Shown piece after piece: positions 1 through 10,660 of a stretch of 64,000 bases of DNA. The translations under genes were made by a program, and so were the position numbers. Within the stretch, counting starts at the first letter, position 1. Every line of letters starts with the position of its first letter. Source of the DNA: Cladorhizidae sp. MBARI D1340-BT2 (lineage: Eukaryota > Porifera > Demospongiae > Poecilosclerida > Cladorhizidae); assembly GCA_028752905.1 (NCBI GenBank), contig JAQNBH010000012.1, positions 25,615,816 to 25,679,815 on the forward strand, read 5' to 3'. The notes beneath the pieces were generated by a model. It saw nothing but the letters and a program-made list of their open reading frames with translations, was not told where the DNA came from and did not search any database.

Positions 1-31
1 ATGCGGTTTTATAGATGCACACTATTTACAG

Positions 32-206
32 CTGGGCTCTTCTGGAGTGTTGGAGATATAAAGCTGGTTATCCAAAGACTTACAGGAATCTTCTTCACGT
101 ATGTGTTCAAGAGGATTTTGGGGGATGTGCTGACGAGATTATTTCCATCTTAAGCAGCAAAGGTTGGTCTAGCTGGTTGTGTTGGTGTGTATATTTTAAG
201 TGGTAA
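32..206 (+). CDS. Death-domain gene copy 1, last exon only
   Basis: Only the final exon lies in the window; the rest of the gene is to the left. An acceptor (tttacag, ending at 31) precedes an exon of 131 nt (32-162) that is equally long in all five copies. It encodes the second half of a Death-domain fold: WALLECW, then a TYRNLL segment and a C-terminal ADEIISIL helix. The donor-like AAAG|GTTGGT at 163 would allow further splicing; without splicing, the frame ends at a TAA at 204-206 after an aromatic-rich tail (WSSWLCWC). Death domains mediate homotypic protein contacts in apoptosis and immune signalling; that role is known for the family and is inferred here. This copy has diverged most in the middle (HVCVQEDF against RVCVEGDF in the others). 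The frame is open. Family assignment is by motif pattern only. Confidence 0.6.
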
Positions 207-229
207 AGGGTGGTCACCCTTAGTCTACA

Positions 230-1080
230 TGCGTACAGTCTTCTTTTTAGTATACATGTGCAAGTATGAGTTGTTCTGTTGCCCAGCACTAAAGTCTGGG
301 CAACCGTGTTCATCAACACCTATTTTAGAGGTTGTGTACTTATCTGGTTGAGAGAGCGTGTTCTCATATATTTGAGAGTATGCGCTATCCTCTGGTTGAG
401 AGGTGTATTCCCATCTGGTCAAGTGAGTGCAGTCTTATCTGGTTGAGAGGGTGTGTTCTCATCTAATTTAAGGAGGTGTTCATCTCAGGAATGACAGATG
501 GGATAGAGACAAAGCCTTAAGCATCTTTTCATTTTTGTCATTTGCTTTATCTGGGTTTCTGATCCAGGCCAACCAAAATATCGCTGTCATTTCCAACTAA
601 CTCCTCCCATGGTGGTAGTATTTCTCCTGAGTTCACTGTAGCTACCTCATCAGCCTGCAAGTGTTGTTGCTCTTGCTCTGCAGCTTGTCTGATCTGTACC
701 AACATAGCTTGTGTTTAAACCGTCAGTCTCTCTTTCACTAATGGCTCAAGTAAGTGGTTTAGGAAGGGATCATCTTGATCCAGTAGAACATCAGCAGTGG
801 TGCCATCAGCCACAGCTCCTTTAAGTTTTGCAGTCTCCCACCATGTCAATGTTTATGTTTGCTAAGTCAAATTCCTTGTGTGGACCAGTCACCCATTCTC
901 CCGCCAAATAGCCTTCTGGAAGTGCAGTCTTGGTAACCACAGAATTTGACGCTACGGTGTCTAACTTGCATTCTGATTGCCCTGTACCAGGTAATCATGT
1001 GAGTGATGGCAGGTGGGATGACAAAGATATAATTTCCTTTTAGTATACTTGGCTTCTAACAAACAAACCTATAACTGGTG
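230..1080 (-). mobile_element. Family-2 retroelement remnant (copy 1, protease part)
   Basis: Degenerate minus-strand piece of the same retroelement seen at 6.4, 17.1 and 23.5 kb. The part at about 780-1040 translates on the minus strand into an aspartyl-protease-like stretch (LDTVASNSVV, followed by a TGPHKEFDLANINID segment) with stops and frameshifts. The stretch at 300-480 is a short array of GGTTGAGAGGGTGTGTTCTC-like units also found in the other copies. The reverse-transcriptase and integrase parts are missing, and the fragment follows directly after the Death-domain exon. It cannot be active. Confidence 0.6.
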
Positions 1081-1688
1081 TAGCCAGCAACAATAAATCT
1101 TTATAATGACAATTCAATAGTCAATACCAACAACAGCTGGCAATATTTCTATTTGGTGCAGCTGGTCTGGTCTGTTGCTCTCCCTGACTCTGGTCTCTGC
1201 TCACGCCTATGCGGAAGTCCTGTCCTTCTAGTCGGATCAAACATATATGCTAATCTTGACTAATATGTGGTCTCTGGCTGAATGGTCTAATCAATGGTCG
1301 AGGTTCATTCGGTTAACTTGTCAATATTTCTTAGGTTTTGCAATTCTTTCTCTACCAGAGTCTACAGCTAACTGCTAGTTGGCATTAAGCTACAATAGAG
1401 TTCTCTGATTATAGCTTAAATATTAATTAGGGAAATAATTAGAGAAACAAGGTGCAAAAATACTAAGAATATTTTAAACTACAACTGAATCATATATGAA
1501 GATGACCAGATGGAACAGAACAGAATCCTGTTGACTAGTTCTCTATCTCAAACCTCAGCGGTTCACTTAAATAGGTTCATCAGCCGTGGTTGTACAATAA
1601 CCAAATATGGTAATGAGTCTGACTACAAATACCACAAGTGTGTGTACTGTTATTACCAGTATATGTGTGAGTTGAGATGTCCCACAGA
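1081..1688. other. Unit sequence without a gene
   Basis: AT-rich, no convincing exon or ORF. The stretch at about 1480-1670 recurs near 37650-37800, so it is part of the duplicated unit rather than unique DNA. Confidence 0.5.
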
Positions 1689-1692
1689 TTAA

Positions 1693-2424
1693 GGCGGGAC
1701 TAATCCATTTGTTCGGGGGAAAAACATTTTTTTAAGATATTTATTCATTCTATAGTATAGTTCATGTAGTATTTCTATTTCAAGTTTCAGAGCATTTGAA
1801 TGCTTCACTGCAAAGTTATACACACTTTTGTCCATGCTATTGACTACATAAATTCGAAGTTACGAACCTGAAAGGAAGATAGAGAACATAATAATGTACT
1901 TTTTTCAAGAGCCGTTATCTCAAAATGAGTTATTTCAAGTTTGTGTGCACATAACTGGGCGATGCTTTGTACTATATCAACTTTTAATATGTCATTTGAA
2001 AGCTCTTTTCATACTCTTTCATTTGAATGGAAAGAATCCACTAAAAAAAATCTATGGGGGAGATATTAGCCCTGGAATGTTGCTAATCATGAGCAAAACA
2101 CTGACCTTTCTTAAAAATCCATTTTACAAGTTATGATGTTTTCATCCATTCAAAATGCATGTCTGTGGGTTCTCTAAGTGCTGTCAAAATTGTAAGTGGT
2201 TATGTCACACAGAAGTTGAGTAAAGTGCAATAATGTGAAATCACCTTGGTGTCCACAACTGTCCACAACTCTGACCAGGATGGCGCTAGGTCAACACTAA
2301 ATATACCATTGGAAAGCTCTCTGAATGAGAAGCATTTTGGTACTAATTTAACATCATAGTATATAGAACAAAAAAGTTATGAACGAATCAAAAAAAAAAG
2401 TCCCAGAAATGGATTAGTCCCGCC
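1693..2424 (+). mobile_element. TTAA-type MITE, copy A
   Basis: A 732-bp non-autonomous DNA transposon. It is bounded by inverted repeats beginning GGCGGGACTAATCC and flanked by TTAA on both sides (1689-1692 and 2425-2428), the target duplication of piggyBac and Kolobok transposases. It has no transposase gene; the short open frames inside are incidental. A second copy in the opposite orientation lies at 25910-26629, about 90% alike by eye. Which superfamily mobilised it cannot be decided from the ends alone. Confidence 0.85.
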
Positions 2425-2429
2425 TTAAC

Positions 2430-3455
2430 ATGTGGCCTTAACATGTGGGAGAGTGTAGATTATTGGTTATGCTGACTTAGTGTTGTCTGTTAGGCTTGGG
2501 TAAATGCATTGACTTGATTGAATGCTAGAGTGTATAAGTACAGTCATCATTAGACTGATGCAGGCCTGGAGCTGCCCGACTGCTGAATCTCAACTCTCAA
2601 GACCATGGTGTGAAACTAACCCATCACTGGCTGACAGATCATGAATCACATGGATTTCATTTGACACATGTAAAAGAAATGTGCAGTGTTAAAATGTCCG
2701 CCTAAGAGTATGGAAATATGCGGTGTGGGGATCTTTGTGTGTACAGTTATCTAGGGCTAGATGTGGGGCTGGACTAGCTGGCTGTGGGATTTGAGATATG
2801 GATATGGGAATGTCTGATGTTTGGGCTGGTGTAGAACTACGGTGTAAGGCCAGGGCTATCACTAGAGGTATGGTGGGTCTAATGTTGGGGCTGAGGCTAG
2901 GGGAGTTTAGCAGGACTACGGGAATATTTACTATTACAAAAGTTTTGTTTGCAAGAGTTTACAACTTTCACTTCAAAAAACAATTGCTGAAAATCGCCAG
3001 TGCCATCTTGAACATTCTCTTTCTGGCTGATCCTACTATTTATTGAAGCTCTTATTTTGAGTGGAGCTGCACAGGAACCTATACCTTCCAGCAAACAGTA
3101 CTTGCTCGTCTTTATTGGTGTAGCTCAGGTATTCAGTATTTTCTTACTGTGACTCATGACATGGGACTCTCCTTCTTTATGTGGCTCATGTATAGCTCTC
3201 TGCTCCTGTCTAATAAATAATTCAAGGCATTCATTTACATGGTAGAAGATTCAATGTGTGTTCATTATTTGTTTAGTAAGAGCATAGTTGTTGTTAAGCA
3301 CTGGTTTTCTTGCTGGTTTGGTTAGAAGTGGTGATAGACAACCAGAGTTTATGGTTCACTTGCTTGGTATGTTTAGTAGTAGTGTAGTAAATAAAACCTT
3401 CCATTGATGCACTCACACAAATAATCCACTCATTGACTAGCTGTTGTTGCTGCAG
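2430..3455 (+). other. Unit sequence upstream of Death-domain copy 2
   Basis: Non-coding block found in each duplicated unit (compare 15100-15800, 20650-21460, 35560-36190 and 44100-44600). It includes the segment near 2560-2660 that precedes the 21-bp satellite elsewhere, but here the satellite is absent. A short stretch (3010-3220) is open in some copies and has an in-frame stop here, so I do not call it an exon. The 5' exons of the Death-domain gene may lie in this block but could not be resolved. Confidence 0.5.
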
Positions 3456-4457
3456 ATGTTACTGGAAGAACTAATGAAGAAGCAGCTGCCATCACTGCAT
3501 TCTCAAGCAGCATCAAGGCACAGGTTAGCAAAACCATCTGTCATGGTTTCACAGGGAGTCAGGGGATCAGGGATTACCCCACCTACCACCTACACCATAA
3601 GGATTTTTAAAAAAGTATGGTGTCATAATAGGTATATGGTATGCATTGACAATTTGTTTTAACTGATGTTAGTTGATTGACAATTGCAGTTAATGAACTT
3701 AGCAATTAAGTAGACAACATGTATAATACATTCCCACAATTTTACTCTTTGAATATGTCAAAATTGCACTAAAACCTGCTGAAGTCAGTTCAGGTCCTTC
3801 AATTGTGATTCACCTGAGCCTAGCCAGGTTAGTGTTACTTATCTTTTCAAAGACTTGTCTTCTCAAACTTCATCTACCCAAATGTCATGCTAATGCATAT
3901 CCAGGTAGTAAGACTGGATATGACCCTCACTCTCACTCTGTCCCCAACACAAATGTCTCTATGAAGCCATGTGGTCTTCATGCTAAATTAGTTGTTTGTG
4001 CTGTTATTCTATTTATTGTTGTAGAAATATGGCAAACTGCTGGCCAAAGTTCCAGAGTGCAACCATGGTTACCTAGATGATGAGATAATGTCAGACATAG
4101 ACTTAGGTCGAATTTCTGCAAGACTGTATGGTTTGAAAGATAAGGTATATCTGTTAGGACTGAACTTGTCGGACGTGGACCAAATTAGGACCTTACACTG
4201 GGATAGTCTTGGTCTACAAAGGTATTACAATGCTAAATGCGAGAATTTAAAATGTGATATTATAGATGCACACTATTTACAGGTGGGCTCTTCTGGATTG
4301 TTGGAGGTCTAAAGCTGGTTATTCAAAGACTTACAGGAATCTTCTTCGAGTATGTGTGGAGGGAGATTTTGAGAAAAGTGCTGAGGTCATTATTTCCATC
4401 TTAAGCATCAAAGGTTGGTCTAGCTGGTTTTGTTGGTGTGTATATTTTAAGTGGTAA
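3456..4457 (+). CDS. Death-domain gene copy 2 (three exons, 5' end unknown)
   Basis: Three exons with GT-AG borders: 3456-3523 (68 nt, enters in phase 1 and leaves in phase 0), 4025-4221 (197 nt) and 4283-4413 (131 nt), separated by introns of 501 and 61 bp. Joined in frame they give about 130 residues: an acidic and serine-rich linker (DVTGR...FSSSIKA), then a Death-domain pattern (DLGRISARL, YLLGLNLSDV, LQRWALLDCW, TYRNLLRVC, AEVIISIL). The exon 2/3 junction falls between QR and WALL, inside the fold. If the last donor (4414) is unused, the frame stops at TAA 4455-4457. All three exons are open, so this copy may be functional. Death domains recruit partners by homotypic binding; the partner is unknown. 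No start codon or promoter was identified; missing upstream exons probably carry the N-terminus. Confidence 0.65.
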
Positions 4458-5539
4458 AGGGTGATCACCCTTAGTCTACATGGGGACAGTCTTGTTTATC
4501 TTCTTTTTTACAAGTATTATATGTTTGCTATATAAACATAGATCTTGTATATCTAGATATTACATAAGGTAGAACAATCCTGAACACTTTTGGAACTGCT
4601 CAACCATATTTGCACGATTCGAATGCGTAAATGCATCTTTGCAGGAGCTTAGTTTGTATTGAAGTCATTATAGATACAGCCTCTTAAAATATGTATATTC
4701 ACAGGTTCAATACTCGTCATAAACTCATCAGGACAGAAAAAACCATATAAGCTAGAACATGTGACTTCAAAGCTAGTGTGGTTATGTGATGTTCTGTTAT
4801 GTATTCATGAGAAGTCCTCCAAAGTCTTCAGACCAGCTCCATTTCTCCTGGCACATGTGAAATGGTCTGGCCTGTAATTAGCATAACTTTTCAATCCCTT
4901 TTCCTTGTGCTTGCTCTTCACTTGTCCTTCCCCCTCCACATTGCTCTGTAAAGTTAACAATGGAGTAATAAATTGAGTCATGACCTCTTCTGCTTTACTT
5001 ACAGCAGTAAGAAAGATGCCATTAAGGGGACGCATGTGCAGACTAGCAAATCTAGAGGCATCTGAAGAACAACTTCACTGTGCTCACCAAATTTAGCTAG
5101 CTAGAATAAGCTAACTTATCATTGGGATTGCTATGTTATGAACTTTGTGGCTTCCTCACGTCATCGTGGAGATTTTACAATGGGAGTAGCTCCCAGCAAT
5201 CAATGGAAAGAGAAGTGGCAACATCCATTTTTCTTGAGTGTTAACTTTCATCATTAGATTTATTCTTTAATGAGTATTTTGTTATGTTTTTGCCTGTTTC
5301 TACCTCAATGCTCTGTCTTCATCAGGTTGAGAAACAAGGCAACACATTTACACTCACTGTCAACACATTTCATTTACATTTACATAAATAAGGTAATTAC
5401 AAATAACCAATCAAATACAAGTCGATAATGTGTGAGGTGAGAGGTTTCACACATTAACATGTGGGTGAGTGTAAATTGTTGATTGTGTAGGCTAAGTGTT
5501 GCCAGTTAGGCTTGGGCCTCTGTCCCCACGCCTTCCTTA
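4458..5539 (+). other. Unit sequence downstream of Death-domain copy 2
   Basis: Block shared with 16820-17080, 22464-23520 and 37200-37640. No plus-strand gene was seen. It contains the possible minus-strand exon at 4805-4945 and ends at the pogo insertion. Confidence 0.5.
4805..4945 (-). CDS. Possible small minus-strand exon, unit 2
   Basis: On the minus strand an acceptor-like tttacag (just right of 4945) is followed by an open stretch of about 46 residues (SNVEGEGQVKSKH..., KSYANYRPDHFTC, ending LKTLEDFS and a TGA at 4805-4807). The copy in unit 4 (22810-22950) keeps the same frame and the same terminal EDFS-stop. The copy in unit 5 (about 37450-37600) has an in-frame TAG. No family was recognised. 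Conservation could simply reflect the recent duplication. Confidence 0.25.
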   Translation of the reverse strand, partial: SNVEGEGQVKSKHKEKGLKSYANYRPDHFTCARRNGAGLKTLEDFS

Positions 5540-6406
5540 GTAAACCCAGAAAAGTTAGCGGGCCATTAATGTTAGCGAATTTAGCGATGAGGGAAAAATC
5601 GCTAAGTTAATAGGCAGCCAACATTTGTGGCAATATAAGTACAAAGTTCAAAAACACTCACGCGCGCGTGCTAGATGTCAGTAGAGCACGAGGTCGTCAC
5701 TGATTAGGAGCTTTCGAGTTTTGATCGAGCAACTGCGATCTTGCAGCTATGTCGATTGTTCGTTGGTTGAAAGGCAATGCTGGTGGATCTAGCTCAGTTT
5801 ATTTACCAGAAGGCGACGGAGCAACAGCTGCAGCCAACAAATTATCATTCCATATGTCACTACTACTAGAGCGAGACTGGATTTGGCTGACGATCAGCCT
5901 GCATTGGCAATATTCGATGTGTTTGCAGCTCATCGCTGTAGTTCTGTTCTTAAAAAGCTTTAAGACAACAATATCTACCAAGTGTTTGTTCCTGCAAGCT
6001 GCACAGGAGAGTTGCAGCCACTTGATGTGTGCGTAAATGAAGAATTTAAGGCTTTAATGAAGGACTCCTTCATGAGGTGGAATGCAAATGAAATCCATGA
6101 AGCCCTGGATGGTGGGAAACAGATATCAGCTGTTAAAGTGAATCTCTGTGCATCATTGATCAAGACCCTGCATGCAAACTGGTTAATCAACAGTCTTAGC
6201 AATCTTTCATGCAATACTGAAAGACTAAAACAAGCATTCAAAAACCCTGGAATCATGGACTTTATTAATGATTAATGTACTGTTCTTATATTTTAAGATT
6301 TCACCTTGTTTTTCATGCTATAAAACGTTAACATTAATGGTCGCTAAAATGTGCATGATATCAAAAACGCTAAATAAAACGGTCGCCAACTTTTCTGGGT
6401 TTACAG
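5540..6406 (+). mobile_element. Pogo/Tigger-like DNA transposon, internally deleted
   Basis: Inverted ends starting GTAAACCCAGAAAAGTT (left, 5540) and its complement (right, ending about 6404) sit at a TA dinucleotide, the target of Tc1/mariner-pogo elements. The uninterrupted site is seen in the sister units (near 17095 and 23525), where the flanks run together, although a few bases were lost here. About 870 bp remain of an element normally two to three times longer. The inside keeps only the C-terminal third of the transposase. Confidence 0.75.
5880..6275 (+). pseudogene. Pogo-type transposase, C-terminal remnant
   Basis: Translation from about 5875 gives an ALAIFDVFAAH motif carrying the second catalytic aspartate of the DDE superfamily endonuclease fold, then one TAA (in KKL-stop-DNN), then an open frame reading VFVPASCTGELQPLDVCVN, the hallmark block of pogo/Tigger/jerky transposases, ending at a TAA at 6273-6275. 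The N-terminal CENPB-type DNA-binding domains and the first catalytic aspartate are absent, so it cannot catalyse transposition. A short open frame from ATG 5749 (MSIVRWLKGNAGG) may be the original N-terminus joined by internal deletion. Family call is strong; activity is excluded. Confidence 0.75.
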
Positions 6407-6419
6407 TAGTTAGCAGGAG

Positions 6420-8200
6420 AGTGTGTAGAAATTGTCACTTCTGATCTGTGAACAATACTTGTCTTGTCTGGCTGTTGGTCGGCTTGTGTCAGTGCATTCA
6501 ATTGGCTCTAATCAATGCTCATCCTTACCATTTCGTCCTTCCTCACTGTTAGGATTGGAAATGACCAGGGGTTCTTAGATGGTTCCATAATATTATGTTC
6601 CAACAATGTCTGGATTTCCTTATGAATGCCATCTTCACAACTCTTGGGGACTTGCTTTGGCGGAATCCTGTTGGGCTGGGCTTGCTTGGTCTCAATGGCA
6701 TGTTCCAGTGCCGTTGTTTCCCCAGAGATATTTGTGAAGACTGTTGGGGAAGCATCCATCAAGCATTGGAGCTGTGAAGTCTGTCCATCATTTAAGCTTT
6801 ATCCCATGAGAGATTTTGAATCTGATTCCCATAGGGTTGGTAAGAGAAGTCCCTGCAGAGTTTCTTCATCTGTTAAGGTGACAGAAAATACAGATGCCAC
6901 TGGACTGTGCCAAGACTTCATCATGTTGACATGAATAGTTGTATGCCTTTTCTTTATGCTGTATGTAAGTAGTGCTATGTGCTGCATCTGTTCCAGGTTC
7001 TCCCTCATGGTTGTTAGACATTGAACAGCAGTGGTGTGTTGACTGACCTTCTTAACAATTTGTTTCAATGTGGCATGTGGCATGAAACCGTTTTAACGTA
7101 CTATTCGTCTGAGGGTGTTATGGACTTGTTTTGATATGTTGAATGCCTAGTTTCTTATATAAGGTTATCACAAGAATGACACAAAATGTATGCCCTGATC
7201 TTTCAGTAGTTTAGCTGGTATTCCTGGGGGAGAGATTATGTCCATCAAAGCAGAAGACAGAGTTTCAGCAACAACTTTCCTGAGTAGTGTGGTATCATCA
7301 TCTGGCAAAATCCATGGATGTTAACAGGTCTTGTTGCCGGCTCTAGTGTGAGGCAAAGGGTCAACTATATCAAAAGCTACCCTTGGCAGTAGTTCTATGA
7401 TGGCATAGAGATTAGTTAGGACAGTGTCAGTGGACGTCTACCTCCCTTCTGGCATTTAGTGCAGGATTCACATCCCGGCTGAGGCCTGGCCAATAAAAGT
7501 GGGCCAACAGTCTGTGTCTGGCTTTGTTGTACCCGAGGTGACCAGTCATGTGGAGTGTGTGAGCTATGGCTTGCTGTTGTCTGTTGTCTGGCAACACTAG
7601 TTGGTGCATTTCGTTGTCTAACTTGTCGTGTCAACATCTAAACAGCAATCCAACCTCACAAAACGAATCAGAGTTCCCCTGGTTCAGCGATTCTCACTCT
7701 TTGTGCAAGTATGAGTTTTAACCGTCAGTCTCTCTTTCTAATGGCTCAAGTAAGTGGTTTAGGAAGGGAGCATCATGATCCAGTAGAATATCAGCAGTGA
7801 TGCCATCAGCCACAGTTCCTTGAAGTTTTGCAGTCTCCCACCTATGTCAATGTTTATGTTTGCTAAGTCAAATTCCTTGAGTGGACCAGTCACCCTTACT
7901 AAGGAAAGCTTCTCTCCCTCCAAAGAGCATTCCAGAGGTGCAGTCTTGTAAACCACAGAGTGTGAAGCTGCTGTGTCTAACTTGATGGTTGCCTCCTTGC
8001 CATTCAGTAAGTCCTGTACCAGGTAGTCATGTGAGTGATGGCAGGTGGGACAGCAAAGGTATACTTTCTCTTTAGGACACTTGGATGGTCCCGGCTTCTT
8101 GACATCATGGTTATGTGTCTGTTGGTAAGGGGTCCTTCTCTTATATTTTCTGAGGACTAGATGAACCAAGTGTAGGTATTTGTAAACCATAGTGCCAACT
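6420..8200 (-). mobile_element. Family-2 retroelement copy 2, integrase before reverse transcriptase
   Basis: Minus-strand remnant read from 8200 down to 6420. Protease-like region at 7759-8190 (KLDTAASHSVV, with D-T-A in place of D-T-G). Integrase zinc finger at about 7440-7610 (HMTGHLGYNKARHRL, FYWPGLSRDV, then CESCTKC in a neighbouring frame). Integrase core remnant at 7100-7330. A GPY-like post-integrase stretch at 6799-7083 (TTIHVNMMKSWHSP). Start of the reverse transcriptase at 6508-6762 (QPNRIPPKQVP, IMEPSKNPWSFPI). The polymerase palm and RNase H are missing. Order is therefore PR-INT-RT, unlike standard Ty3/gypsy. Many stops and frameshifts: long dead. The same truncated structure recurs at 17.1 and 23.5 kb, so the truncation predates the segmental duplication. 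Confidence 0.75.
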
Positions 8201-8214
8201 TTTTTTTAGTGTGG

Positions 8215-8416
8215 CTGGGTCTTTGTTCCTCACTGCCAAAGCAATGTGTGGTGGAAGCATTCTCTAAACATGCACAGAAAATCTTTTAATAGCTTCTTCT
8301 GGGCTGTTTCAACCAGCTACACAATTGTTGTTTAATTGTCCCTAGCAGTACACTGTGTAGCACTTTTGTTTGGCTTGATAGTAGCCTCCCACCATCAACT
8401 ATCAAGCCAAACAAAA
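8215..8416. repeat. Truncated long palindrome, unit 2
   Basis: Left arm of the palindrome seen complete at 25.6-25.9 kb. The arm tips (TTTGTTTGGCTTGATAGTAG and its complement) flank a short CCCACCATCA loop. The right arm ends at about 8416, where the 21-bp satellite starts abruptly, so a deletion joined hairpin and satellite here. Confidence 0.7.
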
Positions 8417-8547
8417 GTGCCAGTGAGTATAAATGTGTTGCAGCGAGTATAAATGTGTTGCCAGTGAGTATAAATGTGTTGCAGTGAGTATAAATGTGTT
8501 GCCAGTGAGTATAAATGTGTTGCCAGTGAGTATAAATGTGTTGCATT
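8417..8547 (+). repeat. 21-bp satellite, about 6 units
   Basis: Tandem copies of GTGAGTATAAATGTGTTGCC plus one base. Two units lack a C and are 20 bp. Followed by a flank (TGTCTCCGTGTCTTCAT...) that also follows the arrays at 34.5 and 38.3 kb. Not coding. Confidence 0.95.
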
Positions 8548-9094
8548 GTCTCCGTGTCTTCATATGCCCCTGAAGGCCAAAGCATTGATTCAGTTAAATC
8601 ATTGGCAATTTTTTTTAAGAATGATAAGTCATTGGTACAAATCAACTTTCATATCGCAGCTGCCAGAATGGAAAGGTTGCTAGTTACTCGCTGATGCGGA
8701 AATAGAAAATACAGAGCATACAAATGATGCGTCAAAAGAAATTGAGCGTACAGGATTTTTTATTTATTTTATTTTGCATAAATGTTTGAGGTAAGCATTT
8801 TTGGAGTAAATGAGTCATAAGATCAATGAAGTACCAGCTATATTGCTATATGTGACCGAATTTGCGAAAACCCACCTAAACGGGGGTTTAAAAAAAAGTG
8901 AAATTATTTAATAATCGGCACCTATGATACCTAATGATCATATCCTAAAAGTTTGAAACTATTTGATAATGTTTCCTTCGAGCTATAGCATGAATAGTTG
9001 CGCTCCTTCAAGTACAACAATAGGATTATTGCGTTTATAAAGCGTTGTCAGGGTGCGGGCGAAACGAAGCCGTATACTTCCGTAAACGTGTAAT

Positions 9095-9420
9095 TAGAGC
9101 TATTACCACGCCCTTGGCGTTCTATTGCCACGCCCAGGGTCTAAAAAATGGAAGGATAGTATGGACGACTGGAGTAGGACTCTTTCTAAGCAGCGGTAAG
9201 GTACAGATTAGTTAGTTAGGAGTTGTAGAAAGAGTTGATCAGCTATGTTTGGCTAATCTTGCGTAGTTTTGTTCGAGCTATTGCCACGCCCTCGGCCTAA
9301 AAAGATGGAAGAATAGTATGGACGACTGGAGTAAGGACTCGTTCTAAGCAGCGGTAAGTAGCAGATTAGTTAGTTAGAAGTTGTATATGTTGTAGAATGA
9401 GTTGATCAACTATGTTTGAC
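9095..9420 (+). repeat. Tandem duplication inside the TIR transposon
   Basis: Two diverged copies of about 160 bp (about 9095-9250 and 9270-9420), each with a TTGCCACGCCC-type box, a GGACGACTGGAGTA stretch, and TCTAAGCAGCGGTAAG followed by a TTAGTTAG run. It lies between the left TIR and the gene, so it could be subterminal transposase-binding DNA; that is inference. Confidence 0.7.
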
Positions 9421-9679
9421 ATCTAATCTTATGTAGTTTGCTTCTGTAACAAAGTTGAACTTTATTGATTCTTTAGAAACAAGTTGAGAATAAATTATGA
9501 TAAGTTCACCTCTTATTATTGCTAGCTTGCTTCTAGTTAAACATGTTTGCTACATTTTCATGTGACTTATCTGCTAGAAAATAATGTTTGATAGCTAACT
9601 AGTTATGATGTACAAAGTTTATGATATAATAAGAAGCTATGATGAATAAAGTTGACTCTTCTTTTAGGTGATGGGGTTA

Positions 9680-10660
9680 TGTTCTGAGGAGGCATGAGGA
9701 GGCAAGGTGCAGTTGATTGGGAGAGGCATTCTGGTTGCAGGACTTGGATCAGGACAAACAATATCCTGACAATGAGGGGGACAGAATTCTCGTATTTTTT
9801 CGAAAAGGTATTTCTTCCTTTCTGGAGTAAGACCTTCTGGTATAATTGTGGGGGGAGTTCATTTTTATGTGGCTTCCAGTCTTTATACTGTTCCACTAGA
9901 AGAGGCAGCCTTTTCTCTATCGCATCCGTCCCTGTCCTGACCATAGCAACTCCTGGTTCTTTTGATGAGAACTTCAAGCGGTGAAATGTCTTGATCCCAA
10001 CAAATGCCTGTCTCCTGTAGTACTTTGTGAAGTAGTTTGCCCAGTTGTACTGTGGAACTAAAATAGTTCCGTCTTCCCTCCCCACCAACTGGGCATTGTT
10101 CGCTTTTGCGGAACTGTTGACAACATCAGCAATGTCTTGTAGGCACCCGACCTTTGTCCTTCTGTATTTTTGCTTCAGCAAGCCAAACCTGACTACATTC
10201 CTGGTGACAGCCAAGGGCAGTCTGTTGTGAGGTAGCCTTTTGTGGTTGCCATGTTCTCTTGTAGTCAGACCCACAGGTAGTGGGTTTTGAGGGATTTAAA
10301 TCTGTCTATTCCTGGAGTGTTATGGTACATTGTTGTACTGTAATAATATTTCCCACAGTATAGTATGACATTGTACCTACCAATACTATGCAGCATAAGG
10401 AAGGTGACCTTGCAAATCCTCAAACCATGGTGATAGAAGACTATCCTGGACCTCTGCCGTGGTAATGTGGTATGGTGTGATCCTTCCCCTACTGTGTCTT
10501 CATTATTAATATTTGCCATAATTTGTCCCAGGTTACCATATCGACCTGTTCCCTGCTCAGTGATGCACATTGGTCTTTCACGTCTTGGTAGTGCTCTGCA
10601 GTAAACTGTGAGGAGCATGGTTTTCCTTTAAACATCACACAGCCACACCCCTTCAGCAAG
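9680..10660 (-). pseudogene. Transposase-like relic of the TIR transposon (HGN-motif protein)
   Basis: Read on the minus strand, fragments in shifting frames line up into one degraded protein: an N-terminal block (CSSQFTAEHYQDVKDQC, then LSREQVDM), a middle block (VCKVTFLMLHSIGR), the HGN block (LTTREHGNHKRLPHNRLPLA, VTRNVVRF), and a C-terminal block (YLFEKIREFCPPHCQDIVC). I recall the same block order from multi-copy, transposon-like proteins in invertebrate genomes, but I cannot name the superfamily. At least three frame changes (one near 10270, where the frame containing GLTTREHGN begins) and several stops make it a pseudogene. Its position between the inverted repeats supports the reading that it is the element's own transposase. 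Confidence 0.55.

Noticed and set aside
1894..2136. 80-codon plus-strand frame
   Set aside because: Lies inside the TTAA MITE; the second MITE copy does not keep it open convincingly.
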